Shown: positions 1 through 15,000 of the stretch, piece after piece
How the letters are laid out: every line of letters starts with the position of its first letter
Position numbering within the stretch: position 1 is the first letter of the stretch
Assembly: GCF_024448715.1 (NCBI RefSeq)
Contig: NZ_JAMOHZ010000009.1
Coordinates: 1-64,000 of the forward strand
DNA from: Stutzerimonas stutzeri
Lineage (GTDB): Bacteria > Pseudomonadota > Gammaproteobacteria > Pseudomonadales > Pseudomonadaceae
DNA length: 64,000 nucleotides
Direction: 5' to 3'
The notes under the pieces: model-generated
Database searches by the model: none
The model's input: the letters and a program-made list of their open reading frames with translations, nothing else
What the model was told of the DNA's origin: nothing
Made by a program: the position numbers and the translations under genes

Positions 1-3000
1 CGCCTAACTGCAGGTCGCCGCTCAGGGTGTGCTGCACGTTGCCGCCAACGGTGGCGCTGCCGACCGTTGCACTCGCCGCGTCGAGCATCCAGTTGCCGTG
101 GGCGGCCAGGGTGTCCGCTTCGAGGTTGCCGGAGAGGTCGATCAGCAGCCCGCCTTCGAGGCTCTGTGCATTGCCGAGCCGCAGGCTGGCGCCAGCAAGG
201 TCGAGATCGTCGCGCGCGCTGAGGCTGGCGATGTCCACCAGCCCGGCACCACGCAGTTGCACCGCGCCGGCGAGGCTGCTCACCGAGGTCAGCTCCAGCG
301 TGCCTCGGCTGACCAGGAACTGATCGCCCGCGGTGACCAGCGAGCCGCCCCGGATGCCGGCCGCCAGATTGGCGTAGAGCCGCCCGGTGGTGCTGCCGAC
401 GTCCAGGTTCTCGCCGGCCAGCGTGGCGTAGAGCGCGCTGCTGCCGATGTCGCCATAACCGCGCAGGCGCAGCGTGTTGGCGCTGCTCCAGCTGTCGCCC
501 GCCGAGGTGGCGGCCAGGGTGTAGGCCTCGATATCGAGGCTGGCGTTGGTGCCGGTGGTGACCAGGTCGGCCAGCGTGGCCGCACCGTTGACCCGGGCGA
601 ACAGCCCGTTGGCTGCCGTTACCGAGCTTCCGTCAGCCATGGTCCAGTTGCCGCCGAGGGTGGCGTACAGGCCGCCGAGGCTCCAGTCGCCGGTTTGCGT
701 CAGGTCGCGGGTCTGGCCGATGTCCAGAGCGCCACCGACGGTTGCATCGCCCAGGCGCAGAATGCCCGCGCTGCTGGCCGTGCCTTGCAGGCCGCCGATC
801 CAGGCGTTGCCGTCGATATCCAGAACGATCTCGTCGTTGACCCCGCCCGTGCCGATCTGCACGCGATCGTCTTCGCTGCCGGCGTCGCCGGTTACGGTGA
901 GGTTTACCGAGCCGCCCAGCAGGTTTTCGCCCAGTTGGCTGGCCGAAGTCAGGTTGCCGAGCACCTTCAGGGTCAGCGAATCGAGGCCGGTCAGTCGCTG
1001 AATGCTCAGGTTGCCGTGGTTGATCAGGTGCAGCAGGTCGGCGCGGGCCGTCAGGTTGCCGGTGACCTGAGTGTGCAGTCCGCCGTTGGCGCCGATCGAG
1101 CCGTTGCCGGCTTCCAGCACCACGTCATGCCCCTTCACCACCACGTTGCCGCCGTTGGCGCTTTCGATGTTGCCATCGGTCTTGATGCGCACGGTCTGGC
1201 CGTCGACGTTGTAGATGTTGAAGTCCTGCTGGCCGCCCAGGTAGATGTCGCCGTCCGCGGTGGCGCTGATGGTGCCGGTGGCGGTGACGTTGACGTCGTC
1301 GCGCTGGGCGATGCTGAAACGCAGCGGGTTGGACGCGTCGAAGTAGATGTCATCCTGTTCGGCCCCGGCCAGCGCGGCACGCTGGGCGGTGGTCAGGCTG
1401 GCGGCCCCGCCGCTGAGGTCGATGACCACGTCGGCGTCGAGCAGCTTGCCGATGCGGTTGGCATCGAGGCTGACGTTGCGGCCCTGGACGTTCATCGTCT
1501 CGTTGGTCGCGCTTGAGCTGCTGCCGCGGTTGAGCAGGCTGGAGGCGATCGAATAACGCAGCTGGTCACTGGTCCAGGCGGCGGTGCTGTCCAGCGCCTG
1601 GCTGTCGCCGGCCTCGAGCGCGTACTGGTAGGACGTGCTGTACGCCTGGGCGCCGAACTCGGCGTTCATCGCCTTGTAGTCGTCGATCCGGCGGGTCTGC
1701 TCAGCGGTGATCTTAGCGTCGCTCCAGCCCAAGGCCTTGAGCTGATCGACTTGTGCCGCGCCGAGCTTGGCCTGGTTTTCGTCGAAGATGGCCGCCTGCC
1801 AGCTGCCGTCCGGATTCTGGGTCAGCTGACGCAGCTGCCAGTAACGGGCGTAGCGCTGGTTGCCGGCGTCGATCAGGGTTTGCTTCTGCTCGGCCAGGGC
1901 CGCGCTGGCCTGGCTGCCGGTCAGGCCCATGCTGTCCCAGAGGTCCTGCAACTCGCTCAGGCCGCGCTCGTCGTAGCTGACGTCACTGTTGCCGTCGAGC
2001 AGGTCGCCGTTGCGGACCTTGATCGCCACGTCACCGCCGGTGGAAACGATCTGGTCGAGCCAGAGGTCGCCGCTGACTTCCTCGACGAACACCCCGGTAG
2101 TGCCGGACGCCTTGAGCAGGGCCGGGTTGTCGCTGCTGGGGCTGCCGGTATCGAGGTTGAGCAGCGCGGTGCTGCTGCCGATGCTGCCGGACGCGTCCAG
2201 GGTGATCGACTTGCCCTTTACCACCACGCCACCGTTGGCGCTGATGTTGCCTTGCGCCGCCAGGGTGACGTTGCCATTGGCCGCTTCCAGGCGGCTCAGA
2301 TTGACGCCCTGGTTCGCGGTGTACTTGAGCGCTTGCAGGTTGATGTTGCCGGCCGCCGCGTAGGCCGAGAGGTTGTTGCCCACCTGCACGCGCAGCGCCT
2401 GGATGCTGTCGCCGATGCCGTTGGCGACGTTCAGGGTCAGGTCCCTGGCGGCGATCATCGCGCTGTCGTTGGCCTGGGTGAGGCTCCCGCCGTTCCTGAC
2501 CGTGATGTTGGTCGCACCGTTCTGGTTGTAGATCGAACCCAGCATCGTCACGCTGCCTTTCGAGGTCAGGTCGACCTTGCCGGCCTCATAGCCGATGAAG
2601 CTGATGTTGATCGGCGAGTCGGCGCGAACGGTGTAGCGGTCGATCTCCTTGAAGCCTTCCAGATACACGCGGGTACGCGTGGTGCGGTACACCTGACACC
2701 AGATGAAATGTTTCTTGCAGTAGCCACCCATGCTTTCGTTGATCAGCTCTTTGGCATCGGTGGTGTAGCGCTGATCTTTTTGGGTCAGCACCTGGCCTTC
2801 GCTGAGCGAGTAATAGCTGCGGTAAGCAACCAGCTCGGCGTTGTTCGGGTCCTTTGCCGACAGCATCACCAGGCGCGCCCAATTGGCAATATCGCCCATC
2901 GGAATCTTGCTGGTGTCGATGTAGAACGGCGACGAGCCCATATACTCGGCGCCGGCGATCGGCGTGCTATCGCCCTTCTTCACATCCAGGCTCAGCAGCG

Positions 3001-6000
3001 TGCCGTCTCCGGTCGGGATGAAGTCCCAGAACTTGTCCCAGTACTCGACCTTGGTCGTCGTCTCGCTGGTGTCGCGGCCCTGCAGCCAGACGTAGGTGCG
3101 CCCGGCGGTGGTGCTGTAAGTGGTGTCGCGACCGTTGCTGGTGCCCTTGAGGAAGGCCGAGGTGGTCTTCACCGCGTCGCTCCAGCCTTCGTAGCGCTGC
3201 ACCTGGTCGCCGACATGGGTGTAGATGGTCGACCACACGCCATCGGTGGAGCCGGACACGCGGCCGACATCGTTGATCCGCAGCGTGCCCTCCACGCCAC
3301 TGCCCAGGTCGATGCCGCTGATGCGCAGCTGGCTGCCGGTGTTGTTCACCACCGCGACCTGGTTGTAGCCGTCGAGTACCTTCAGCTGGCCGTTGCCGGT
3401 GCTGAGGATGTGCCCGGTCAGCTCCATGTAGCCGCCGGCGACCTCGACCTTGTCGAGCACCAGGCTCTCGTTGCGGAAGTCGTAGCTGTAGCCCACGGTG
3501 CCGGTGCGGGCGTCGGTCTGTACCAGTTGCACGACGGCCGCGCCGCCGTTCTTCCAGGCATTGCGCAGGCTGGCGAGGTTGGCCAGGTCGCCATCGTTGA
3601 TGGTGACTTTCCAGTCGGCGACACCGCTCTGCACCAGGCCGTTGATGTTCAGGTACAGCGCGTTGATGACCACGTTGTTGCCGGCCACGGTGCTGGAGGC
3701 CGAGCCGTTCAGCGTGCTGCCGTTGTTGTTCTTCGCCGGGTCGCCGCCGATATGGGTGAAGCCGTCGGTGTTGTTGAGGACGAAGTCCTGGCCGGCGCTG
3801 AGCTTGAGTGTCTGGCCACGGATGTCGGCGTTGGCGTAGATGCTGCCGTAGGCGGCGGTGATGGCGATTTCGCCGCGCTTGTTGAGGATCTGGCCGTTGA
3901 CGTAGATATCCGGTGCCGGCGCCTTCAGCCCGCCGGCATCGCTGACGCCGTTCGCCGGGTTGTAGGTGTTGGTCACCGTGATCTGCGGGCTGGGCGAGTT
4001 CTCGGCCACCTGGATGCTGCTGAAGCCGGCGCCGGAGAGGGTCTTGTTCAGCGCGTTGATGTTGGCGTTGCTGCCGACCTTGACGTCGTTGAACAGCAGT
4101 TGCCCGCCTTCGCGATCCGGAATCTCCAGGCCCTTGAGGCTGAGGAAGGCGGCGCTGTTGTTGACGATCTCGATTTTCGCGTCGCCCGGCGCGTTGAGCT
4201 TGCCGGAGCCGACCAGCGCGTCGCCGGTGACATAGATATTGCCCGGCCGCGCCAGGATCGGATCGACGTCGAGGATCCACACCTGCAGCTTGCCCGGCAG
4301 CGAACCGGTGGCCGGGTTGCCGCCCATCTGCTCGTAGATCTTCGCCAGCGTCTGCTGCAGCAGGTTCAACTCCGCCTGGAAGGCAGCCTTCTCGAACGGT
4401 GAGAGGCCGTAGTTGGCCATCTGCCCGCGCAGCGTTTCGATACGCGAACTGATCAGCTGCGAGTATTCGCCACTGCGCATGCTGTAGGTGATGCCATCGC
4501 TGATCTTCGACACAATCGGCGCGACAGTGACCACGTCGGAGTCCTGCAGGTCGATGCTGCCGGCGTTGGCCGGATTGATCTCGACGCCGTTGAGGTAGTA
4601 CTTCAGCCCGTCGATTTGCAGGCTTTGCTTGCTGTACACGCCGGTGTCGAACTGGCCGTTGACCGTCACGTTGGCGGTGCCGCCGTTGTTGGTCGAGCCG
4701 CCGGTGATGTCCAGCGACACATTGCCGCCCAGTGCGTTGAGCAGCGCGGCGGCCGCTTCGCGGTAGAGATCCTTGCCCACGCCCTGACCGACCAGCACGC
4801 TGTAGCCCTTGCCGGCGTAGGCGTAGATGTCGCCCACGCTGCGCGCGCTGACGCCGCTGGAAACGGTGACGTTGCTGTTGCGGATATAGGTGGCGTCCGC
4901 TTCCGGGTCGTTCACCACCGGGAAGGCGGTGTTGTTCCACAGGTCGGTGCGCGCGGTCAGGGTCGCCTTGTTCATGGTGCCGGCGATGCTGTAGCCGGCA
5001 TAGAACTTGGTGTCGCCATAGCTGAACAGCTTGGCGTTGCTGCCCACCAGAACGTCGTATTGGGCGCTGACCCTCGCCAGGCTTTCGCCCATGGCGGCGC
5101 CGGCCAAACCGTAAGTCTTGGCGTTGGCGCGGGCGTCGATGTCGTAGTTGCCGCTGGCCGAGAGGATCAGGTCGCCGACGCTGTAGATGTCAGCGCTGCT
5201 GGCGATGTCGACCTTGGCATTCGCCTGGCTGACGTCGATCTGCGAAACCGCCTTGGCGATGGAAATCGCACCACCGCTGTCGAGCTTGACCTTGTCGCGG
5301 GCGAACACGTTGTTGAACGCCTGGATGCGCAGGTGCTCGGGGTTACGCCAGTCGCCATCGAGGCGCAGCCGCACGTTGCTGCCGACCAGGCTTTGGGTGG
5401 TCAGCTTGATGGTGGTGGTGCTCAGTGCCGCCGCGGCATCGACCACGCCGCCGGAGCCGGACTCGACGTTATAGCCGCCGCTGTCGGGCTTGGTGACCTC
5501 GGCGCGCGCGCTCTGGTCGTAGGCGCTGCTGGTCAGGTAGGAATTGCTCGCCAGCTCGGCGCTGGTCTTCAGGTCCAGGCGGTTCTGCGCATGGGCACCG
5601 CTGGCGCCGACCAGCGCGGCGTTGACGCTGTTGACGAAGGCGTTGAAGCGCGACTGATGCAGCGCCGACAGGGTGACCGCGCCGAGGCTGGCCTGGCTGC
5701 TGCCGGTGCCGCGCGCGTACAGGTAAGCCTTGGTGGTGCTGTTGTCATCGGTGTTGGCGATGGACGCCGCACCGCTGACCAGACCGCCCTGGCCGGCGGT
5801 GGAATGGGCTTCGTTGTCCACCGAGGCGCTGGCGGCCACGCTGAGTTTGCCGATGCCGCCGCTGAAGCGACCATTGACGAGCGCCTGGGTGGTGGCGTTG
5901 GCGCTGGCTTCGGCGACATGCGCACCGAGGGTGAGCAGGCCGAGTGCCGCGCCGGTGGTTTCCGCGTACTGACGGATGTCGGTAGCGGCCAGGAAGCTCC

Positions 6001-9000
6001 ACTGGCTGGCGTTGCCTACGCCGACGAACTCCGTGGAGTCGGTGCTGATCAGCTGGCTGGAGCTCTCGTTACGGGCCTTGGCCACCACCGCGTTGGCGGA
6101 AACGCCGACACCGCCGGCCACGCCGAGGCCGTCAACATTCACCGAATCGGCATTGCCATTGCGGGCCACCTGACTGGTGAGGCTGGCTTGCGCCGCCTGC
6201 AGGCGCGCACCGGCGCCCAGCTTGAGCAGCGCTTCGGATTTGGCCAGGGCATCGATCACCGTGGCACCGGCGGACAGGTAGCCGCCGAGGGAAACCCCCA
6301 GTGCCTCGGCGCTGACCTTCGGCATCGCCAACGCTTTCAGCGTCAGCCCATTGCTGGCCAGCAGTCGTGCATTGGTGCCGACGTCCACTTTCGCCTTGCT
6401 CTGATCGCGGGCGACCAGAATGCTGGCATTGACGCCGGCGAGGATGCCGCCGGCCGCGCCGCGTGCGGTCAGCGTCACAGGACCGGCCGAGGTGGCGGAC
6501 AGGTTGATGCTGTTGGCGGTGAGTACCGCGTTCGGGCTGACGCTGAGCCCGACCTGGCTGTCATGCGCGGCGACGCCGAGCACCAACCCCGCGCCGACCC
6601 CGACGCCGGCCGAGGCGCCGAGCGCATCGACTTTGACCGCCTGGGTGTCGCTGGCGCTGCCATTCAGCGCGCCGCTGGCGGTCAGGTTGCCGCCGAGGTT
6701 GGTGTTGACCTTGTTGTTCATCACCGCGACGCCGACCGAGGCGCCAAGGCCGACGCCAAAGCCCGCGCTGCCGCTGAGGCTCTGCACGGTCACTGCCGGG
6801 TCGCTCTTCAGGCCCAGCGCTTCGGCTTTCACCGAGAGGCTGCCGGTGTTCAGCGTGCTGGACAGGATTTCCGCCGTGACCAGTGCATTGGAGAGCGTGA
6901 AGGCGAAGGCGCCGCCGGCAGCCGCGTCCATGCCGAGCACGGCGTTGCCGGCGAGATTGCGGCTGTACAGCTTGTCCTGGGCGCTGACCTCGCTGGCGCC
7001 GCCAGCGGTGATGCTGCTGTCGCTGACCCGCGCCACGGTTTCGTGCTTGCGCGTGCTGCTGGCGCTGAGGCGATCGACCAGATCGTTCTTGCTGCTGCTA
7101 TTGACCGAGGTTTTCGCAGCGCCGTCCTTGACCGTGACCAGTTCGTACTCCTGGCTGGTCGAGTTCCACACGTAATCCTGATAGCTGAGGTCGCCGGACT
7201 TGTCGGCGTTGCCGAGGCTGTTGGCCTGACTCAGGGTGCCGTTGCCGCCCTTGTCCAGTTCGTCCAGCGGGTTGCTGGTCTGGCCGCCGGCCGTCACGGT
7301 GGTCGAGCCGGAACCGAGCAGCAACAGACCGATGCTGCCGCCCAGCGCGGTGGAGCCGGCGCCGGCGGTGACGGTGTTGAGCTGGAAATCGCCTTCGCGC
7401 AGCGCCTTGACGTTGAACGCGCCGGTGGCCTTCAGACTGCTGCGGTCGAACAGCGCGCGGGTGGCGCTGTTGGCGACCAGCACGTTGGCGCTGCCGCCGA
7501 TGGACTGTGCACCCACCGAGGCGGCACCGGCATTGCTCATCGCCCTGACGCTGTCCTTGGCATTAACGGTGAGGCTGCCGAGCTTGGCTGCGTCAGTGCC
7601 GAAGTCGGCCTGACTGGCGCCGGCTTCGGTGGTGGTTTCGATCACGCTGATGGCCGCCGAACCGGCCAGTGCGGCACCGCCGCCGCTGGCACCGGCCGCG
7701 TTGAGCAGCAGACGGGTGTCGTTGCTGGCCTCGATGTTCACCGCCGCACCGGCGCCCTGCACCGTGGTGTTGGCGTTGGCCAACGGAGCCGTCAGCGCCT
7801 CACCGACCCAGGCGCGGGTCTGGCTCTGGTTGTACACCATGACGAAGGTGCCGCCCGCCCCCACCGCGCCGCCGGCGATGGCCACCGCACTCGGCGAGAG
7901 CTGCTGCAGGGCCGAGGCCTTCACCTTCAGCGAGCCGACGGTCAGCGCACTGCCGCCATCGACCAGCGCCTCGGTGGTGCCCTTGAGCACCAGCAGGCCG
8001 GCGCTGCCGGCGCCACCGGTGATGCCCCCGGCAGCGCTGGCGATCACGCTGCTGGCGTACTGGCTGGAGCCGGCGTTGACCTCGGCGGCGCCCTTGCTGG
8101 CCAGCGTGGTGCCGCGCAGGTAGGCGCGGGTTTCGCGGCTGATTACGGTGCTGTCGAGAGTGCCGGACAAGGCGGTGACGCCCAGCGAGAACGACAGGCT
8201 GGCCAGATAGCTGGCGCCGAAGCTGTGGCTGTTGGCGCCGACGCGCACGTTTTGCGCGCTGCCCGCGCCGCTGGCTTGGTTGACCTTGGCCGAATCGATG
8301 TAGGCGCTGGTGCTGCCGGCGATCACGCTGGTGTTGCTCAGGCCGGCGACTGCGCCGCTGTAGAGCGGCACGAAGGACGCCGAGGCGGTCACCGACATCT
8401 GCCCGACCTGCTGCAGCGAGCTGGCCTGCACCGCAAGGCCGGTAATGTTGCGCTTGCCGATTCCGAGGTTCGGTACCGGGTTGAACTGGCCACTGCTGGC
8501 CCAGTATTCGTGATCGTCGGACGGCGCGTTTAGCAGCTCGCCGCTGTCGATTTCCAGGGTGTCGCTGGCGTCTTTGCCGAGGGCGCTGACCTCGGTGGTG
8601 CTGCCGTCGATGTAGGCCCTGGTCTGGCTTTCGATCAGGTTGACGGTGACCGAAGCACCGACGCTGGCGTTGCCGCTACCGGCCGCGGCGCCGGCAATGC
8701 CGATGATGCTGTCGAGGTTGCTGGCGCTGACGCCGAGGTTGTTCTGCGCGATGACCCTGGCGCCGCCGCCGAGGTGGGCGCGGGCTTGGGTCTGGATGAT
8801 GTTGGTAGCGAACGAGCCGAGCACGGCCACGTTGCCGGCGCCGCCGCCGCTGATGGCGGCCGAGCGGATGGTCGCTGCGGAATCGGCGTCCACCAGCAGC
8901 GTCGACAGGTCCCAGCCGGTGCCCTTGCTCCCGGTCAGCCTGGATTCGATCTCGCTGTCGACCCGGTTGATTGCCGTAGCCGCGCCGACTGCGACAGTAC

Positions 9001-12000
9001 CGGCGCCAGCGGCGCCGCCGGCCAGAGCGTTGATGGTCGAACTGTCGCTGCTCAGCAGGCTCAGCTTGCCGGCAGTACCGCCGCTGTTTTCGACGCTGGC
9101 GAGGGTGACTGCCGCAATGTTATTGCTGGTGTTGGAGAACACCGCAGCGCCCGTACCGGCACCTGCGCCGGATACCGCGACGGTGTCGATGCGGGCGCGA
9201 GTGGCCGCCTGCACGGTTATGGGCGCCGTGGCGGACAGGGTCAGCAGACTGTCCACCACCTTGGCCTGACGCTTCTGCTCGATGGTGCTGACGGCGACTG
9301 CACCGGCCCCGGCGCCCGTGCCAGCGCCCTGAACGTTGCCGGCCAGGGTCTTGATGTCGGCGTCGCCCTCGATCACCTCGACGTTGACCGCCGAGGCACC
9401 GCTGACCGTGCTGCCGCTGAGCAGGGCGTTCTCTTCGCCCTGAATGACATTGACCGCGATGGAGGCACCCGCCGCCGCCGTGCCCGCACCACCGCCGCCG
9501 ACCGCCGCCGAGCGGATGTGCGCCGCCCCGCCGCTTTCCAGTTGCAGCGCGCCCGTCAGATTCAGCGTGGCGTTGAGGATTTCCGCGTCACGCTTAGCGA
9601 GAATGATGTTGTTGGCATTGGCCACGCCCACGGCCGTGGTCCCGGCGCCACTGATTGCACCGGCCAGACTCCAGATGGTGCGCTCGCCTACGGCGGCCGA
9701 AACGTTCAGCGAACCCACGGTGAAGGTGCCGCCTTCGATGGCTGCGCGCTCGTCGCCGTCGAGGATGTTGCTGGTCGACGAGCCGTTTACCGCGACAGTA
9801 CCGGCACCGCCGCCGGCCACCGCAATGGCGTAAATCGTCTGTTCGACGCCGCTGAGCAGGCTGGCGCTGGAGAAGCCGCTGATGGTGCTGCCTTTTACCA
9901 GCGCGGTGCGGTCAGCACCGATGCGGTTGACCGAGATCGCGCCGCCCACCGCCGCGGTGCCGCCGCCGGTGATCGAGCCGGTCAGCGAGGCGATGGTCAG
10001 ACCATTGCCGCCGCTGGCATCCACGGTCAGCGCCTTGCCGCTGCCACTGGTGGTCAGCGTGCTGTTTTCCACCGAAACGGTGTCGCTACCGTTGATGTTG
10101 TTGACCACGAAGGAACCGCCGACGCCCGCGGTGTTGCCGCCGGCCGCGTCGACGCCCAGGCCCCAGATTTCGCCATCCAGCGCGGAGCTCAAGGTGGCGT
10201 CGCCGGTGAGGTTGACGGTGCTATCCGCCAGCTTGGCCGTGCGCTCGGCATCGATCAGGTTGACCGCCACAGCCGCGCCGACCCCGGCGCTACCGCCGGC
10301 CGCGGCGAGATTGAAAGCGACCGACCAGATGCTGGCGCCCAGATCCGGCTGACTGGCGGCGATGGCCAGGTTGCGCGCGCTCATGGTTGCGTTCTGCAAC
10401 AGCGCAGTGGTGGTGTCGGCGATGCGGTTGTAGGTCAACGCGCCGCCCACGGCGACACCGCTGCCGGAGACTGCGCCGGACAATGCGGCGGTGATGATGC
10501 GGCTCTGCATGCCGGCGCGCAGGGAGGCATCGCCGGTCAGGGTGTAGGTGCCGTTGGCGATGCGCGCATCGACCGTCTGCTGCATGTCGCTGAGGCTGAA
10601 CGCCCCGCCGACTGAGGCATTCTGGCTGCTGCCGGTGATGTTGCCGGCGAGCGAATAGGAGCCGCCGCTCTTCACAGCCGTGACGCTCAGGTCGTCGGCC
10701 TTGAGCGTGCGTCCCGTCATGTCGAGTGTGGCCTCGACACTGCCGCGCGCGATGACGATGGTGCCCGAGCCGGACACCGCGGTGCCGTTTCCGCCAGCAG
10801 CGCCGATGGCGGCGGCCAGTACGTCGGTGTTGTTGCTGGCGGCGATATTCAGGTCGCCGGTCAGGTCGATGGCCGTATTGGCCACGCTGGCACTGTAGTC
10901 GCTGCCGGTATAGACCACGCCCAACGCGCCGCCGACCGCGGCCTTGCCACCGGTGGCTGCGAGGTTGCCGGCGATGCCGAGCACCGCTTCGCCGGCCAGC
11001 TCGCCAGTGAACAGGTTGTGTGAACTGGTAGTGCCGGCGTCGCCACCTTCATCGAACAGGTCGTCGTCGGTGGCCACCTGACCGTCGATGCCCTCGGTGG
11101 TGCTCGAACCATCAAGGTCCAGCCCGGCGTCGGCCAGCGAGGTCTGCGCGGCCGTGCTGAACAGGCTGTCCAGCGCCTGTGCACCGGACACACTTTGAGC
11201 GTTCACATTTACCGCACCGCCGGTCAGGGACGAGGCGGTACCGTTCTTGGCATCCACCTTGGCGGTAACGTCGTTGTTCATCACCACGACGAACAGTGCG
11301 CCGGAGCCGGCGCCGCTTTCCTGCCCGGTGGAGATGGCCGCGCCGACGGCACCGGCGAGTACACGCGAGGCACTGTTGGCAGAGACGTCGAGGCGCTTGA
11401 AGCCGGTCGCCGTGCTCCCCAGCCATTCGGCCTGCAATTTGTTCAATACCAGGCCCAGCGCCATGGCACCGCCAGCGCTGCCGCCCTTGCCATTGCTGCC
11501 GGCGAACGCGCCGCCGCCAATCAGCAGGCGCGAGCGGTCATAGGCGGTTACGGCGATGCCGTCGACCGATTCGCTGCGCTGCTCTACGCGGCTGTTTTCT
11601 ACCGCCGCACGAGTGGTATTGGCGACCACGGCGCCAGAGCCGGAAAGCGCCACGGCGACATTGGTGTTGCCGCCCGTGGACACCGACAACCCAAGGCCCA
11701 TGGCGATCTGGTCGCCACCGCTGGCCGCCTGCACCTTGAGCAGGTCGTTGCTGTGCAAAGTGGCACCGGTCAGCAGCGCCTCGGTGACGTTGAACAGGTG
11801 GTTGTAGGCGACAGCGCCGGAAATGGCCGAACTGAATTCGCTCTTCTTGCCGCCCGCCAGGGTCAGCGCACCGGCGCCCGAACCGCTGAACTGGTTGGTC
11901 TGGTTCAGCGACAGCACGGTGACCTTGCTGCCCTTGGCCGGGTCACGCGGATCGAGCACGATGTCGCCGAGATGGGCGCGGGTCTTCTGTCCGGACACGT

Positions 12001-15000
12001 TGACGCTGCCGGAGCCTGCGATCGCCAGGGTCAGCTTGCTGCCGGGTTCCTGCCCGCCGGAGTCGCTGCCGCCGCTGTCCTTGCTGAACAGCCCGGTGAA
12101 CTTGTCCCAATAGCCCTTGAGCTTGTCCGGCACGTCGACGATGGTGTCCTTGACCTTGGTCGCCTCGGTCTTCGCCGCGGACAAGCCATCAGTGACGCCG
12201 GTGATGCCATTGGTCAGGGTCTGTAGCAACGCATCGCCCAGACCGCTGGCCAGTTGCGTCGAGCCGGAATCCCCACCGCCGTCCTTTGCCGCCAGCTCTT
12301 CCTGCTGTTTCTTTTCTTCTTCGGTCTTGGCCATCGCGCCGGCCACCGAGAAGGCGCCGACTTGTCCGGTGCTCTCGGCGTTGACCAGCACTTCGTCGAC
12401 TTTCCAAGTGGCCTTGGTCAGGCTGTTGATCCCTGAACCGAGCACGTCGGACGGACGCCAGGCCCGGTTGTCACCAACCAGCGCGAGCACATCGGTGTCG
12501 AGGTAATTGACCGCCACGCTGGCACCGACGCCGGTGTTTTCCGACGAGGACAGCGCCCCGGCGGCACTCCACATGCCCAGCTTGTGATTGGCTTCGACAC
12601 TGACCTGATCGGCATCGACGGCGGTGCTGTTGTGGATCGAGGCATGGACGGTGGCATCAGCCACGTTGACCACCACCGCGCCATTGCCGGCGACGCTGGC
12701 GCCCTTGCCCGCCGACGGGCTGATGCCGATCAGCAGCTCGTCCTGTTCGGCGTTTACCGTAATCCGTTTGGCTTTGAGCGTACCGTTGGCACCGATGCCG
12801 GCAATGGCCTGGTTGCCTGAGACCTGGACGTTAACGCCGGCACCGACCGCGCCGCCGTCAGAATTGTTGTTGAACAGTGACCACCAAAGGTTGCCGGTGA
12901 TGCCGAGCTGCTGCACCTCGTTCTTGGCTTGTACAGCCAGCGGGCCGGCCCAGGTCCAGCTAAGGTCCCGCAGGTCCTTGCGGCGGTCGAGCTCATCGCC
13001 GTCTTCGTCGTACAGCTTGTCGAGCACATCGAGCGGCTTGTTGCTCCAGCTGTCCGCGCTGGTATTGGTAGCGGTCAGCTTGACGTTGTCGCCGACCCAG
13101 GCGGTGGCATCGAGGTCGTTGATCAGCACCGAGAAGGAGCCGGTCATCGATAGCTTGTCGGCTTCGCCGGTGGAGTTGGCGTAGCTGGTGGACAGCATGC
13201 CGGGCACGTCTGGCAGGCTGCCGGCGAGCAGCTTGAGGTTGCTGTAGATGTCGTTCAGCGAACCCCAGCGGTCCAGGCCGTTGAGGTCGAGCAGCTGGAT
13301 ATTCTGCGCGCCAAGGCCGATGCGCCCGGCGGTGATGGTGCTGCCGTCGCCAATGAGCGCACGGGTTTGCTGCTGCAGCTGGCTGTAGACCGCGGCGACG
13401 CTGAGCGAGACCTTAGTGCCGTCGTCCTTGTCGGCATTGGCGTTGACGGTGCTCTCCGCCGAGTTATGCAGCGCGCTCTGCTGCTGCAGCGCCTGCACGC
13501 TGAGATCGCCAGTCAGCGACAGGGTCGGCGCCGTGCCGTTGCTGCCGATGATTGCCTCGGCCTCGTGATCGGCAATACCGATGGCCAGCGCCGAGGCCAG
13601 GCGGAACTTGCTCTCGGTCGGCTTGGTTTCGCTGGGATTGGGGCTCATCCCGAACAGCGGCTTTACCTTGCTTGCAAGGTAGTCAGTGAGCGGTTTGGCG
13701 GTATTGATCGCCTTGGTGGTGACGAAATTTTCCAGGGCCTTTCCGGCCTGCACGCTCGAGCTGTTGCTCTGCTCGTAGACCATGTTAATGGCCGACACGT
13801 CGAGATTGCGCGTGCCGGCAAGGTCCGCATTCCAGACCGCACGGGTGGTGCTGTCGAACAGCGTCAGCGCGATCGCTGGACCGCCGACGGCGCCTTCGCC
13901 GATGGACTTGAAGGTGACCTGGTTGCTCAGCTCCTGCTCGGTCAGCGCGGTCAGCGAGGCATCACGGCCGACGCTCAGTACTGCGCCCTTGTTCACCGTG
14001 GCGAGGGTGTCGATGTCCGTGTGGGCCATGCCGAAGGCGAAGCCGGCGGTGCTGGTCTGCTTGCCGTCGCCATCCTTCGAATTGGTCGCGGTCGATTCAA
14101 GCTTGAGGGTATTGTCGCTCAGCGCGTTGATGACCAGATCCTGGCCAGCGGTCAGGCGGGCGCCGCTGGCGACATCGACTTGGGTGGTGCCACTCAGGCG
14201 ACCGTAGGCAGCGCCGAGGTTAAACGGCAGCTTGCCGCTGAGTCCCGGGATCGCACCGGTGGAAGTGTCGACGTAGCGGGTGCTGTCGGCCTGAACCTTG
14301 ATGTCGCGGAGCGCCTGGATCACGGCCGAGGAGTCGATCGTGACATCGGCATCGGCGTTGGCGATGGCGGCCGTCAGGAATGGCAACAGCGCGGCCAATT
14401 CGCTCCAGTTGGTCGGATCGAGGCCGAGGGTGCCCAGATCACTGGCCTGGGCAGTCTGGCTGCTGGCATCGCCAAGGGTGTCGATGATGTTCGACCAGGT
14501 TTCGGCGTCGCTCCAGTTGTTGGCTTCTTTGAGCTTGGCGAAATCGGCGCCTAACGCGTCGCTGCTGAACAGGCTGCCCAGCAGGCTACCGGTGACGCGG
14601 GATTCGCTGGCAGCTCGCAGAATGACGTCGCGCCCGGTGATGCTCCCGGCTACGTCGATGGAGGCCGCCGCATCGGCGTAGCCGCTCATCTGCTTGTCGA
14701 AGCCGACCGCGGTCACAGTGACGTCACCAGCGTTGGCCGTGCCGTTGGCATGGCCGGCGTCGAGCTTGGCGTCCTTACCGATGGTGACCTCGGCCTTGCC
14801 CAGGTGGGCGGCCAGGATGACCTTGGCCTGATCGGCCAACTGGGTTTTCAGCTCCTCGACGGTCTGCGCTTCGTCGCCGGAAAAACTCTGGTCGCTGTTG
14901 GCGGTCAGGGTGATATTCCCGGACTTGCCGGTACCGGTGGTGCGGGTGTTGATCTGGGCTCGATCGCTGAGGGTGATCGACGGTGCCTCGACGGTGACGT

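Noticed and set aside
29..13184. Long open frames on the plus strand (for example 29-1516, 1751-4402, 4616-8533, 8774-10615)
   Set aside because: They are in codon register with the adhesin on the other strand and arise from its GC-rich, stop-poor codon use. Their Val/Ala/Gly/Gln-rich sequences match no protein.
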